DNA of 64,000 nt, taken from Pseudomonadota bacterium (GTDB lineage: Bacteria > Myxococcota_A > UBA796 > SXON01). Location of the stretch: the NCBI GenBank assembly GCA_030684355.1, contig JAUXTN010000248.1:1-64000 (forward strand), read 5' to 3'. The notes below the pieces were generated by a model. The model was not told the origin of the DNA. It ran no database searches and worked only from the letters and a program-made list of their open reading frames with translations. Position numbers and translations under genes: made by a program. Positions 31,429 to 39,371 of this stretch are shown here, in pieces; position 1 is the first letter of the stretch, and each line of letters opens with the position of its first letter.

Positions 31429-32315
31429 AGAGCACCGTCTGGCGCACCGTTCGGGCCGTCCGAGAGCACACGTACCTCGCGGTGGTGAGCACGGGCGTCA
31501 TCACCGCGGCGCTCGTGCTCGTCGGCATGTTCGCGATGGTGACCACGAATGTGCGGCTCGTGCTTGGCTCCTGGGAGCGCGACGTGCACGTCAGCGCCTA
31601 CCTGCGCCCAGGGGGCTCCGCCGACGCGCACACGGCCGTGATGCAGATGCTGCAGTCCCGCCCCGAGGTCGCGGCGGTCAAGTACGTCTCCGAAGCCGAG
31701 GCGCGCGCGTGGATGGTCGAGCGCACGCCGGAGCTCGCCCCGGTCCTCGACGAGCTCGGCGGCGACGCCCTCCCCGCCTCCCTGGAGATCACGCTGCGGG
31801 ACGGCCACACCACCCCTGAGGCCCTCGCGGCCTTCGTCGGGTCGATCCGCGAAGTCGGCTCGTTCGACGACGTGGACTACGGCCAGGAGTGGGTCACCCG
31901 GGTGGACACGTTCCTCTCGGTGCTCTCGGCGCTCGGGGTGGCCCTGGGCTCCTTCATCGGGATCGCCGCCCTCTTCCTCGTCGCGAACACGATCCACCTC
32001 GTCGTCTACGCGCGGCGCGACGAGCTGGAGATCATGCGGCTCGTGGGCGCCACGGACCGCTACATCCTCGCGCCGTTCGTCCTCGAGGGCGCGGCGCAGG
32101 GGGCGGCAGCCGCCACGCTCGCGAATGCCCTGCTTTGGGCGGCGCACCGGGGCCTCCTCTCGCGCTTGCAGGAGGTCCTCGCCCTGGCCCTCGGCGGCGA
32201 AGGCCTCCGCTACCTCCCCTGGTGGGGCGTGGGCGCGATGTACGCGGCGGGGATGGTCCTGGGTGTCGGGGCGTCGTGGGGTGCCGTGCGGCGCTTCCTG
32301 GGGAGGCTCCCGTGA
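31425..32315 (+). CDS. ftsX: Cell-division permease FtsX
   Basis: 296 residues. One N-terminal membrane helix (YLAVVSTGVITAALVLVGMF), a periplasmic extracytoplasmic domain with DVHVSAYLRPGG and VKYVSEAEARAWM, then three C-terminal helices (LSALGVALGSFIGIAALFLV, around FVLEGAAQGAAAATLANALL, and WGVGAMYAAGMVLGVGASW). The topology matches FtsX, whose external loop recruits EnvC-type activators. Overlaps ftsE by four bases and the following gene by four (GTGA). Confidence 0.95.
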   Translation: MKSTVWRTVRAVREHTYLAVVSTGVITAALVLVGMFAMVTTNVRLVLGSWERDVHVSAYLRPGGSADAHTAVMQMLQSRPEVAAVKYVSEAEARAWMVERTPELAPVLDELGGDALPASLEITLRDGHTTPEALAAFVGSIREVGSFDDVDYGQEWVTRVDTFLSVLSALGVALGSFIGIAALFLVANTIHLVVYARRDELEIMRLVGATDRYILAPFVLEGAAQGAAAATLANALLWAAHRGLLSRLQEVLALALGGEGLRYLPWWGVGAMYAAGMVLGVGASWGAVRRFLGRLP

Positions 32316-33352
32316 GTCTCCTGGCGCTGGGGCTCGGCCTCCTCCTGGGGCAGGACGCCCCGCAGGTGCTCGCGAACCTGGAGGCCATCGAGGTCCAGAT
32401 CGACTCGCTCTCCGGGCAGGTCGACGCCCTGCACGCGCGCGCCGCCGCGGTCGAGGCCGAGCGTGCGATCCACACGGCGGAGCTCGGCAAGGCCGACGCG
32501 ACGCTCGCATCGAGGCGGGCCGCCACCGCGGGCCGCGTCCGGACGTTCTACCGGTTGAAGCGCCGTGGGTTCGCGCGCCTGCTGTTCGACGCCGAGAGCC
32601 CCCGGGAGCTCCGGCGCCGCGTGCACTACCTGCTCGCCGTCATCCGCGCGGACGAGTCTCTCGCGCGCGAGTTCGCCGCGAGCCTGGACACCCGGCGTGC
32701 GACCGCCGCGCGCCTGGACGCGGACAAGGCCGCGCTGGCCGGGGTCGAGGCCTCCCTCAACGCCCAGCTCGAGGCGCTCGGGGCCGAGCGGGCCCGCAGG
32801 GTGACGCTCATCCGCGATGTCCAGAGGCGCCCCGAGCTTGCCGCCCGCGTGCTCCGCGAGCGTGGAGACGCCGCGCTCGCCCTCACGGCGTCCATGCGCA
32901 CCGTCGAAGCCGCCGCGCCCGCTTCCCCGAGCGACGCCGCGGGGTTCCGCGCCGATCAAGGGCGCCTCCCTCCCCCGGTGCGTGGCGCGGTCGTGCGGCC
33001 CTTCGGCCCCTACATCGACCCGACGAGCGGCACCGCCGCGAACAACCTCGGGGTGGACTACTCGGCGCCGCTCGGCACGCCGATCCGCGCCGTCGCCGAC
33101 GGAGTGGTCACGCGGTCGGCCTACCTGCGCGGCTATGGTCAGATGGTCATGCTGCAACACGGGCCCTACACCACCCTCTACGCCCACGCGAACGGGCTGC
33201 GCGTCTCCCAGGGCCAGGCGGTGAAGAAGGGGGACGTCCTCGCCCTCGTCGGCAACACCGGGCTCGCCGAGGACGCCGAGGCGCGGCTCCACTTCGAGCT
33301 CCGCTACAACAACACCCCTCAGGATCCGGCGGCATGGCTCGGCGGCCCCTGA
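32312..33352 (+). CDS. EnvC-like murein hydrolase activator (degenerate LytM)
   Basis: 346 residues from GTG 32312. A short signal-like segment (LLALGLGLLLG), a long coiled coil (residues 20-210, IQVDSL-type heptads with RAAAVEAERAIHTAELGKADA), and a C-terminal M23/LytM domain (GVDYSAPLGTPIRAVADGVV, MLQHGPYTTLYAHANG, LHFELRYN). The usual zinc ligand His of HxGxD is Asn (NNLGVD) and the first His of HxH is replaced (ARLHFEL), so the domain is probably non-catalytic, like Escherichia coli EnvC, which activates amidases. Position after ftsEX supports this. It overlaps ctpA by 19 bases. Confidence 0.88.
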   Translation: MSLLALGLGLLLGQDAPQVLANLEAIEVQIDSLSGQVDALHARAAAVEAERAIHTAELGKADATLASRRAATAGRVRTFYRLKRRGFARLLFDAESPRELRRRVHYLLAVIRADESLAREFAASLDTRRATAARLDADKAALAGVEASLNAQLEALGAERARRVTLIRDVQRRPELAARVLRERGDAALALTASMRTVEAAAPASPSDAAGFRADQGRLPPPVRGAVVRPFGPYIDPTSGTAANNLGVDYSAPLGTPIRAVADGVVTRSAYLRGYGQMVMLQHGPYTTLYAHANGLRVSQGQAVKKGDVLALVGNTGLAEDAEARLHFELRYNNTPQDPAAWLGGP

Positions 33353-34641
33353 CCCCACGGGCGTTGCCCATCGCGGCGGCCCTCCTCGTGGGCGTCGCGG
33401 CGGGGCGTGTTTCCGGGGCGGTGTACGCCGCGGAGCAGCCGTACGCGGCGCTCGACGTGTTCGCCCGCGTGCTGACGCAGATCGGGGACGCCTACGTCGA
33501 GCCCGTCCCCCAGCGGGACCTCATCTACCACGCCCTCGACGGCATGGATGACGCCCTCGACGCCCACTCCCGGTTCCTCGACCCCGACGCGTTCCGCCGC
33601 CTGCGCGAGGAGTCGGACGGTCAGTTCGTGGGGATCGGCGCACAGATGCGGCAGGACCCCTGTGGGTTGCGCATCACCGGGGTGCTCGCGAACGGGCCCG
33701 CGGAGCGCTCTGGGATCGCCCCCGGCGATTGCATCGTCACCGTAGACGGCGCCCCCCTCGTCGACCTGGACTTCGACGCCGCGTTCGCCAAGGTCCGTGG
33801 CACCGAGGGCGAGGCCGTGACGCTCGGGGTCGCGCGCGACGGCGTCACCCGGCCGATCGCGGTGCTGCGCACCCGCCTCATCGAGACCTCGGTCGAGGGC
33901 GAGCTGTTCGCCCCGGGTTGGGCCTACCTGCGCATCCGCCAGTTCCGCCAGGGCGCGGCGGCGGACCTCGCGGCGCACGCCTCCACCCTCGGCGGGACCA
34001 CCCCCCTCAAGGGCGCTGTCCTCGACCTCCGCGGCAACCCCGGCGGGCGCCTCGACGAGGCCGTCGCGACGGTCGACCTCTTCCTTCGCGAAGGGCGCAT
34101 CGTCAGCACCCGCGGGCGGAACGCGCTCCCCGACGAGACCCACGACGCCACCGCCTCCCGGGGCGACTGGGAGTGGCCGCTCGTCGTCCTCATCGACGGG
34201 CAGAGCGCCAGCGCCGCCGAAATCGTGGCCGGGGCCCTCCAGGACCATCACCGCGCGCGCATCGTGGGGGAGCCCAGCTACGGCAAGGGCTCTGTCCAGA
34301 GCGTCTTCGAGTACGAGGACGGCTCTGCGCTCAAGCTCACGATCGCGCGCTACTTCCTCCCGTCGGGGCGGCCCATCGAGGACCACCGCGGGCTGATCCC
34401 GGACGTGCGTGCGCCCGCGCCGACCACGCCCGGGCCGGCGTTGCTGCTGCGCGAACAGCTGACGAACGCGGCGACGCTCTCGGCTGAGGAGCGCGAACGG
34501 CTGCTCGCCCTGGTCGCGCGCCTCCCGAACGATCCCCAGCCACAGCTGGTCGACTTCTCCGGCCGCGTCGAGGAGCGCCTGCCGCGCGACCCCGCGCTCG
34601 CGCTGGCGTGGCGGCTCCTCCGGGAGGAGAGCGCGCAGTAG
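33334..34641 (+). CDS. ctpA: C-terminal processing peptidase (S41)
   Basis: 435 residues, exported serine protease. N-terminal signal/anchor (LPIAAALLVGVAAGRVSGAV), a helical region, a PDZ domain (FVGIGAQMRQDPCGLRITGV to PGDCIVTVDGAPL) and the S41 core with LDLRGNPGGRLDEAV. The Ser nucleophile is in DGQSASAAEIVAG and the Lys in SYGKGSVQSVFEYEDGSALK. It degrades or trims envelope proteins; proximity to ftsEX and the EnvC-like gene suggests control of wall hydrolases during division. The last gene of the operon. Confidence 0.93.
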   Translation: MARRPLTPRALPIAAALLVGVAAGRVSGAVYAAEQPYAALDVFARVLTQIGDAYVEPVPQRDLIYHALDGMDDALDAHSRFLDPDAFRRLREESDGQFVGIGAQMRQDPCGLRITGVLANGPAERSGIAPGDCIVTVDGAPLVDLDFDAAFAKVRGTEGEAVTLGVARDGVTRPIAVLRTRLIETSVEGELFAPGWAYLRIRQFRQGAAADLAAHASTLGGTTPLKGAVLDLRGNPGGRLDEAVATVDLFLREGRIVSTRGRNALPDETHDATASRGDWEWPLVVLIDGQSASAAEIVAGALQDHHRARIVGEPSYGKGSVQSVFEYEDGSALKLTIARYFLPSGRPIEDHRGLIPDVRAPAPTTPGPALLLREQLTNAATLSAEERERLLALVARLPNDPQPQLVDFSGRVEERLPRDPALALAWRLLREESAQ

Positions 34642-34682
34642 CGGGCGGCGGCGACTCGACGAGCCACCGCGCGGCGTTGCCC

Positions 34683-35111
34683 TTACTCGGCGATCCGGAA
34701 GTGGTATGGGTCGGACTCGCCATCATCCGGGGCGAAGGCCGAGTTCTGCGAGCGGTCAACGGCTTCGATGTAGTAGTCGATGCCGCCGCCGCGATGGTCG
34801 CTGCCGCGGATGGTGCCGGAGTAGATGTCCCCCGCTGCGGTCAAGATGACGTTCTCCCAGTCCGCGGAGCCGTCGATCTCGTTCTTGTAGTGCAGGTAGA
34901 CGAACAGCACGCCCGAGTCGGCGTCCGTGACGGTGGCCTCGATGGACACGTCCGCACCAAACGTCTGAGTGCCGGCAATCGCCTCGTGAAGGATCTCGGG
35001 GGCGTCCTCATCGACTTCTTCGACGAGCTCGCCGTCCTTGTTCACGTTGGTGGTCTGGATCGGGTCGTTTTCGCAACCCACGAGCAAGGCGAGCGTGAAG
35101 GCACGCAGCAT
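34683..35111 (-). CDS. Small lipoprotein after ExbD genes
   Basis: 142 residues from ATG 35111 with AGGAGG eight bases upstream; the longer upstream frame is not needed. Lipobox ALLVGC at residues 7-12, then a short acidic linker and one immunoglobulin-like/fibronectin-like beta domain (DVSIEATVTDADSGVLFVYL, GGGIDYYIEAVDRSQNSAF). It follows the second exbD by 47 bases on the same strand, so it probably belongs to the ExbB/ExbD operon as an outer-membrane-anchored partner. Role not known. Confidence 0.7.
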   Translation of the reverse strand: MLRAFTLALLVGCENDPIQTTNVNKDGELVEEVDEDAPEILHEAIAGTQTFGADVSIEATVTDADSGVLFVYLHYKNEIDGSADWENVILTAAGDIYSGTIRGSDHRGGGIDYYIEAVDRSQNSAFAPDDGESDPYHFRIAE

Positions 35112-35158
35112 CTGATTCCTCCTGACCCCTTCACTGTGCCGTCGGATCGGCCCCGACG

Positions 35159-35722
35159 TCAACGTGCGGGTGTGGATGCGCCCTTCTGCACCACCAAGCG
35201 GTAGGTGGTGAACTGCGCCTTGCCGGCATGGTAGAGCACGTTCGAGATGAGATCGTACGGCGCGTCCGCGTCGGCGATGATCATCAAGTTGCCGTCGAAG
35301 GGACTGCCGCCACCGGCTTCGATGTACTTGATGGTCTCGACGCGGGAGGCGAGTGCCTTGGCGAGGGGCGCGTAGGCATTGCTGGGATCCGCGGCGTCGA
35401 CCACGCCACCCGGTTTCAGCTTGAGGACGAGCTTCTGATCCACCAGGACCGAGGTCTTGGAGATGAGCACGCTCACCGACGGGACCATGTTGTCCGGCGC
35501 GGTGCTGGTGGGAGGACGAAGGTCGTCGTTCAGCGTGATGCTCTCGGGCGCGTCCGCGTAGACCTTGATCAGGTAGACGAGGAGGATCGTCATCACGTCC
35601 ATCATGGCCGTCAGGTTGAGCCCGGCGACCATGCCGTCGTCATGCCGCTTCTTGCGACGCGAGAAGAGGAACTCGTCGTCCGTCGAGCCGACCGCCTCGG
35701 CGTTCTCTGCCGGATTGCTCAC
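35159..35722 (-). CDS. ExbD/TolR-family protein (second copy)
   Basis: 187 residues with one N-terminal membrane helix containing the proton-pathway Asp region (LNLTAMMDVMTILLVYLIKVY) and a periplasmic C-terminal domain ending with LVVQKG. These proteins couple proton flow through ExbB/TolQ channels to periplasmic work. It overlaps the first exbD by four bases. Together with the gene at 36190-36867 it makes a three-gene ExbB-ExbD-ExbD set, the same gene content as the AglR-AglQ-AglS motor of Myxococcus gliding and spore-coat machinery, although that equivalence is inferred. Confidence 0.9.
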   Translation of the reverse strand: MSNPAENAEAVGSTDDEFLFSRRKKRHDDGMVAGLNLTAMMDVMTILLVYLIKVYADAPESITLNDDLRPPTSTAPDNMVPSVSVLISKTSVLVDQKLVLKLKPGGVVDAADPSNAYAPLAKALASRVETIKYIEAGGGSPFDGNLMIIADADAPYDLISNVLYHAGKAQFTTYRLVVQKGASTPAR

Positions 35723-36186
35723 TTCTTCACCGCGAGGCCGAGCGTCACGCCCGGGAACAGCGGGTTGTTGGGCTCACCGCGCGCAGCGTCCATCGTGGCG
35801 ACGACCACCGAATACGGCACCGAGCCGTCGGCCGTGAGCACCATGTTCTCCGCGACCGTGTACTCGGTCTTGTACTGGCGAAGCACCTGACTGAGCTCCT
35901 CGTACGGATACTTGTTGTCCTGCTTTACCAGCTCGGTCGCGGGGATCTCGTCCCCACTGGCGAGCACCGCGATGCTCTTGCTGGTGACAGCTACCGTGAG
36001 GAACGCCTTCGGCTTCTCGGTCTGACCGCCGTTGGGGTTCGACGAGTAGGAAGGCGCCAGGACCGGCGCCTGGCGCAGCTCGATGATGTAGGCCGTCACC
36101 ACGAGCATGAACATGATGAGATTGACCATGATGTCCATGTAGGGCACCAGGTTCAGGTCTTGCTCGCCGCCGCCTCCACCAGCCAT
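35719..36186 (-). CDS. ExbD/TolR-family protein (first copy)
   Basis: 155 residues. N-terminal segment DLNLVPYMDIMVNLIMFMLV is the ExbD/TolR membrane helix with the conserved Asp, followed by a periplasmic domain rich in beta and short helices. It starts three bases after exbB and overlaps the second exbD, indicating tight stoichiometry. Diverged from the second copy outside the helix. Confidence 0.9.
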   Translation of the reverse strand: MAGGGGGEQDLNLVPYMDIMVNLIMFMLVVTAYIIELRQAPVLAPSYSSNPNGGQTEKPKAFLTVAVTSKSIAVLASGDEIPATELVKQDNKYPYEELSQVLRQYKTEYTVAENMVLTADGSVPYSVVVATMDAARGEPNNPLFPGVTLGLAVKK

Positions 36187-36189
36187 GGG

Positions 36190-36867
36190 TCAGCGCGCTC
36201 CCTGCGCCTGCGCACCCGCACCAGTCTCGGGGGGCTTGTAGCCCTTCCGCCACTGGGCATGCACATTCACAAAGTGGAAGAGGGCGTGCTCGGCGCGCTC
36301 GACCGTCTTGGTCGCCTGGTTGTTGAGGACCAGGTGGGCCGCGATGCAGAACACCGCGATGGAGAGGCCGAACGCCGTGTTGTTCATGGCTTCGGAGATG
36401 CCGCGGGCAAGCGCGGCGGCCTTCTGGTCCTGCTGGACCGCGGCGGTGGCCTTGAAGGCCTTGATGAGGCCGAAGATGGTGCCGACGAGGCCGATGAGCG
36501 TCGCGATGTTCGCGATGGCCCAAAGCCAGTTGACGCGCGCCATGACGAGCGGACGAACTTCGAGCATGGCCTCTTCGACGGCCATGAGCGGACTTTCGTA
36601 CCCGTTACGCATGAGCTTCAGGAGGCTGCGGGTCGCGCGGGAGAGGGCGCGTTCCGGCGCGGAGGCACAGACCTTGGCCGCCGCTTCGATGTTGCCCGCC
36701 TGCAGATTGCGGTCGACCGCGGCGACGAACGGCTTCTCGTTCATGCGGTACCGGGCGAAAAGCGAGAAAAACCTCTCAATGACCACGGCCAGGGAGATGA
36801 CCACGAAGACGAGATTGACCAACATGAATGGTCCACCTTCGTGAAAGAACTCCAGAATTCCGTCCAT
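36190..36867 (-). CDS. MotA/TolQ/ExbB proton-channel protein
   Basis: 225 residues. Three membrane helices: LVNLVFVVISLAVVIERFF near the N-terminus, then VNWLWAIANIATLIGLVGTIFGLIKAF and AMNNTAFGLSIAVFCIAAHLVL. The TolQ/ExbB signature (ATLIGLVGTIFGLIKAF, followed by GISEAMNNTAFGL) is clear. It forms the pentameric channel around ExbD helices. First gene of the exbB-exbD-exbD-lipoprotein operon. A candidate regulatory region lies in the 360 bases upstream. Confidence 0.93.
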   Translation of the reverse strand: MDGILEFFHEGGPFMLVNLVFVVISLAVVIERFFSLFARYRMNEKPFVAAVDRNLQAGNIEAAAKVCASAPERALSRATRSLLKLMRNGYESPLMAVEEAMLEVRPLVMARVNWLWAIANIATLIGLVGTIFGLIKAFKATAAVQQDQKAAALARGISEAMNNTAFGLSIAVFCIAAHLVLNNQATKTVERAEHALFHFVNVHAQWRKGYKPPETGAGAQAQGAR

Positions 36868-37227
36868 GAACTCTCCGTCCGAGTGTCTACGCTGCGTGGC
36901 GCTGAAGCCGAGTGAGGGGGGCGGGGGGCCCGCGAAGGTCTGTCGATGCGACGATCGTATCTATAGATGCGCGAGGTCCGGTCCAAACCGTATTGCCGAC
37001 AGAGTCTATCACATCGCCCCAAGGAGGCTTGCCGCCGCTGGTACGACCGCTCGGCGCAGGGCCTGCATCCCCTCGGGAAGGTCCAGGTTTCTCCCCCGCA
37101 CCTTTCGTTGTCAAGCCCATGTGAGCGTCCTCCGTTCCCCCAGAACGACCCGCGGAAGGCTGCTCCACGGGCTGCGCGAGTGGCGTCCGCGAAGGCTGCC
37201 GGGCCACCACGAACCGCTGGCTCGAGG
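36868..37227. other. 360-base gap upstream of exbB
   Basis: No convincing gene. Lower in GC than its surroundings. A 77-codon frame (37120-36887, minus) has a GGAGG-like site but unbiased third positions, so I do not call it. On the minus strand TTGGAC and TAGATA lie 17 bases apart around a palindrome ATCTATAGAT (36956-36970), a possible but weak promoter for the ExbB operon. Confidence 0.4.
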
Positions 37228-38574
37228 TCAGCTCGCGGGCGAATCGATGATGTCCCCAACGAGGTCGTGGGGAGCGGCGCGGGTGATCCGCACGGTCCGG
37301 AACTGCCCGGCACGCACATCCGGGCCCACCTCGGAGAGGTACACCAGGCCGTCGACGTCGGGCGCCTGGGTCGCGAGGCGTCCCACCATGACGAGCTCGC
37401 TCTCCTTGCTCGGGCCATCGACGAGCACGGTGAGCTCCTTGCCGACGAGGGCCTTGTGCTTCCGACGGCTGATGTCGGCCTGGAGCTTCATCAGCTCCTT
37501 CTGCCGGGCGTTCTTGACCTTCTCCTCCACCTGGCCGGGGAGGGTCGCCGCGGGCGTACCATCCTCCTGGAAGTAGGTGAAGACGCCGACGCGCTCGAAG
37601 CCCTGGCTGCCCACGAAGTCCCGGAGGACCGCGAAGTCGGTGTCGGTCTCGCCTGGAAAGCCGACGATGAACGTCGTCCGGATCGCAATGTCCGGCACGA
37701 AGCGTCGCACGCGCTCGAGGATGCGCTCCTGGCCTTCGCGCGTCACACCCCGCCGCATCGCCTTCAGCATGGGCCCGCTCGCGTGCTGCAGCGGCATGTC
37801 GAGGTACGGGACGACCTTCTCTTCCTCGGCGATCGCTCGCAGCAGGCTCTCGGGGAGGCCGATCGGGTAGGCGTAGTGCAGGCGGATCCAACGGATCCCG
37901 TCGACCTTCGCGAGCGCCCGGAGCAGGAGACCGAGATCCGTGCCGTTGTTGAGGTCGCGGCCGTAGGCCGTCGAGTCCTGGGACACGAGGTTGATCTCGA
38001 CCACGCCCTGCTCGGCGAGGCGGCGCGCCTCCGTCACCAGCGACGCGATCGTGCGCGAGCGCATCTTTCCGCGGAGCGTGGGGATGATGCAGAAGGCGCA
38101 GCGGTGGTCGCAGCCCTCGGAGATCTTCAGGTACGCCGAGTGCGGCGCCCACGAGTTGATGCGGGGCGACAGCTCATCGTGGATGTAGAGCGGGGTGTCC
38201 ACGAACGAGCGCGGCGCCTGCCCTTCCCGCGCGAGCAACACCTCGTCGATGCGGTGGTATTCACCGGTGCCGAGGAAGTGGTCGACCTCGGGGAGCTCGT
38301 CTTCGAGCGAGCGGCCGAAGCGCTGCACCATGCAGCCGGTGACGACGAGCTTGCGGCAGCTCCCCGACCGCTTGTACCCAGCCATCTCGAGCACCGTGTC
38401 GATGCTCTCCTCGGTGGCCGGCTGGATGAACGAGCACGTGTTGACGACGATCACGTCGGCGTTGGCGGGGTTGTCCACGAGCTCGAAGGGCCCGGTCTGG
38501 AGCTTCCCGACCATCACCTCGGAGTCCACGCGGTTCTTGGGGCAGCCGAGGCTGATCAGGTGAACGCGTTCCAT
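37228..38574 (-). CDS. rimO: Ribosomal protein S12 methylthiotransferase RimO
   Basis: 448-residue radical-SAM enzyme that methylthiolates Asp88/89 of S12. The N-terminal UPF0004 domain carries cluster cysteines (SLGCPKNRVDSE, NTCSFI, VTGCMVQR). The radical-SAM CxxxCxxC is in ISEGCDHRCAFCIIPTLRG. A C-terminal TRAM domain (ISRRKHKALVGKELTVLVDG) follows. Sequence around VSQDSTAYGRDLN and the overall pattern favour RimO over MiaB. It lies two bases after the LolA-like gene in the same operon. Confidence 0.95.
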   Translation of the reverse strand: MERVHLISLGCPKNRVDSEVMVGKLQTGPFELVDNPANADVIVVNTCSFIQPATEESIDTVLEMAGYKRSGSCRKLVVTGCMVQRFGRSLEDELPEVDHFLGTGEYHRIDEVLLAREGQAPRSFVDTPLYIHDELSPRINSWAPHSAYLKISEGCDHRCAFCIIPTLRGKMRSRTIASLVTEARRLAEQGVVEINLVSQDSTAYGRDLNNGTDLGLLLRALAKVDGIRWIRLHYAYPIGLPESLLRAIAEEEKVVPYLDMPLQHASGPMLKAMRRGVTREGQERILERVRRFVPDIAIRTTFIVGFPGETDTDFAVLRDFVGSQGFERVGVFTYFQEDGTPAATLPGQVEEKVKNARQKELMKLQADISRRKHKALVGKELTVLVDGPSKESELVMVGRLATQAPDVDGLVYLSEVGPDVRAGQFRTVRITRAAPHDLVGDIIDSPAS

Positions 38575-38576
38575 TC

Positions 38577-39260
38577 CTACATCGCCCCGGTCTTGACGAC
38601 CTTGACGCCCGGCGGCGCCACGAAGCTGAACTCGGAGTCAGGAATGTCCTGGTTCATCCGCACAGCGGTGAAATTCATCTCGGTCACGTCGTCCATCTGG
38701 TTGACCAGCACGAGATCCTGCAGGACGTACTTCTGCTTCGTGATCGTGAGCTGGATGGACTTGAAAGCGCCCGGCTGCTTCGGGACGAGCTGCACCGTGA
38801 TCACCGGCTTGCCCGGCTTCTCCGGGAGCAACGTGACGTGGAAGAGCTCGCCGAGCCTGCCGAGGTCCTGGAGGAGGATGTCCACCCCCGAACCGCCGCC
38901 CATCTCGGGGGTCTCGTAGACCTGCTTGTCCTTGACGGAGTAGGCCCACATGGTCTTGCCATCGCTCACGTACACGCTGGTGACCGGAAATCCCATTTCG
39001 ACGCGCATCTTCTGCGGGCGCTCGAGCGCGATGTTGCCGCGCTGGCGCACCTCCATCCCGGTGGCCTTGCTGCGGTCGACCTGCATGAACTCGGCGCGGA
39101 TGCTCGTCGCGGACCCGTAGGTCTGCTCGACGCCCTTGATGACTTCGGTGACGGTCACCGGTGCAGATGCCGCTCCCGGCGCCGGGTTCGCCGCCCACCC
39201 CACCGGCGCCGCAAGCGCCAATCCGAGGAGCAAGGCCGTGAACTTCTTGTAGATCTCCAC
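38577..39260 (-). CDS. LolA-like outer-membrane lipoprotein carrier
   Basis: 227 residues from GTG 39260 with AGAGAGG upstream. Sec signal peptide (FTALLLGLALAAPVGWAA), then the LolA fold: IRAEFMQVDRSKATGMEVRQRGNIALERPQKMRVE is the typical first part, and DGKTMWAYSVKDKQVYETP and LTITKQKYVLQDLVLV follow. LolA carries lipoproteins across the periplasm to the outer membrane. The window contains many lipoproteins, so such a carrier fits. Precedes rimO, 111 bases after ftsK. Confidence 0.85.
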   Translation of the reverse strand: MEIYKKFTALLLGLALAAPVGWAANPAPGAASAPVTVTEVIKGVEQTYGSATSIRAEFMQVDRSKATGMEVRQRGNIALERPQKMRVEMGFPVTSVYVSDGKTMWAYSVKDKQVYETPEMGGGSGVDILLQDLGRLGELFHVTLLPEKPGKPVITVQLVPKQPGAFKSIQLTITKQKYVLQDLVLVNQMDDVTEMNFTAVRMNQDIPDSEFSFVAPPGVKVVKTGAM

Positions 39261-39371
39261 ACGAACCTCTCTTCGGGACCGGGCTTCTACCGCGGTCCCT
39301 GATGCATCGCAACAGCCGTTCCCGGCACCAACCCGCCGTTTGGCGTGGTGCTTCCGACCGACCGGCCGAAT

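Noticed and set aside
36887..37120. 77-codon minus-strand frame between rimO and exbB with GGAGG-like site
   Set aside because: Third codon positions are not GC-biased like real genes here and no fold or conservation is visible; more likely a regulatory gap.
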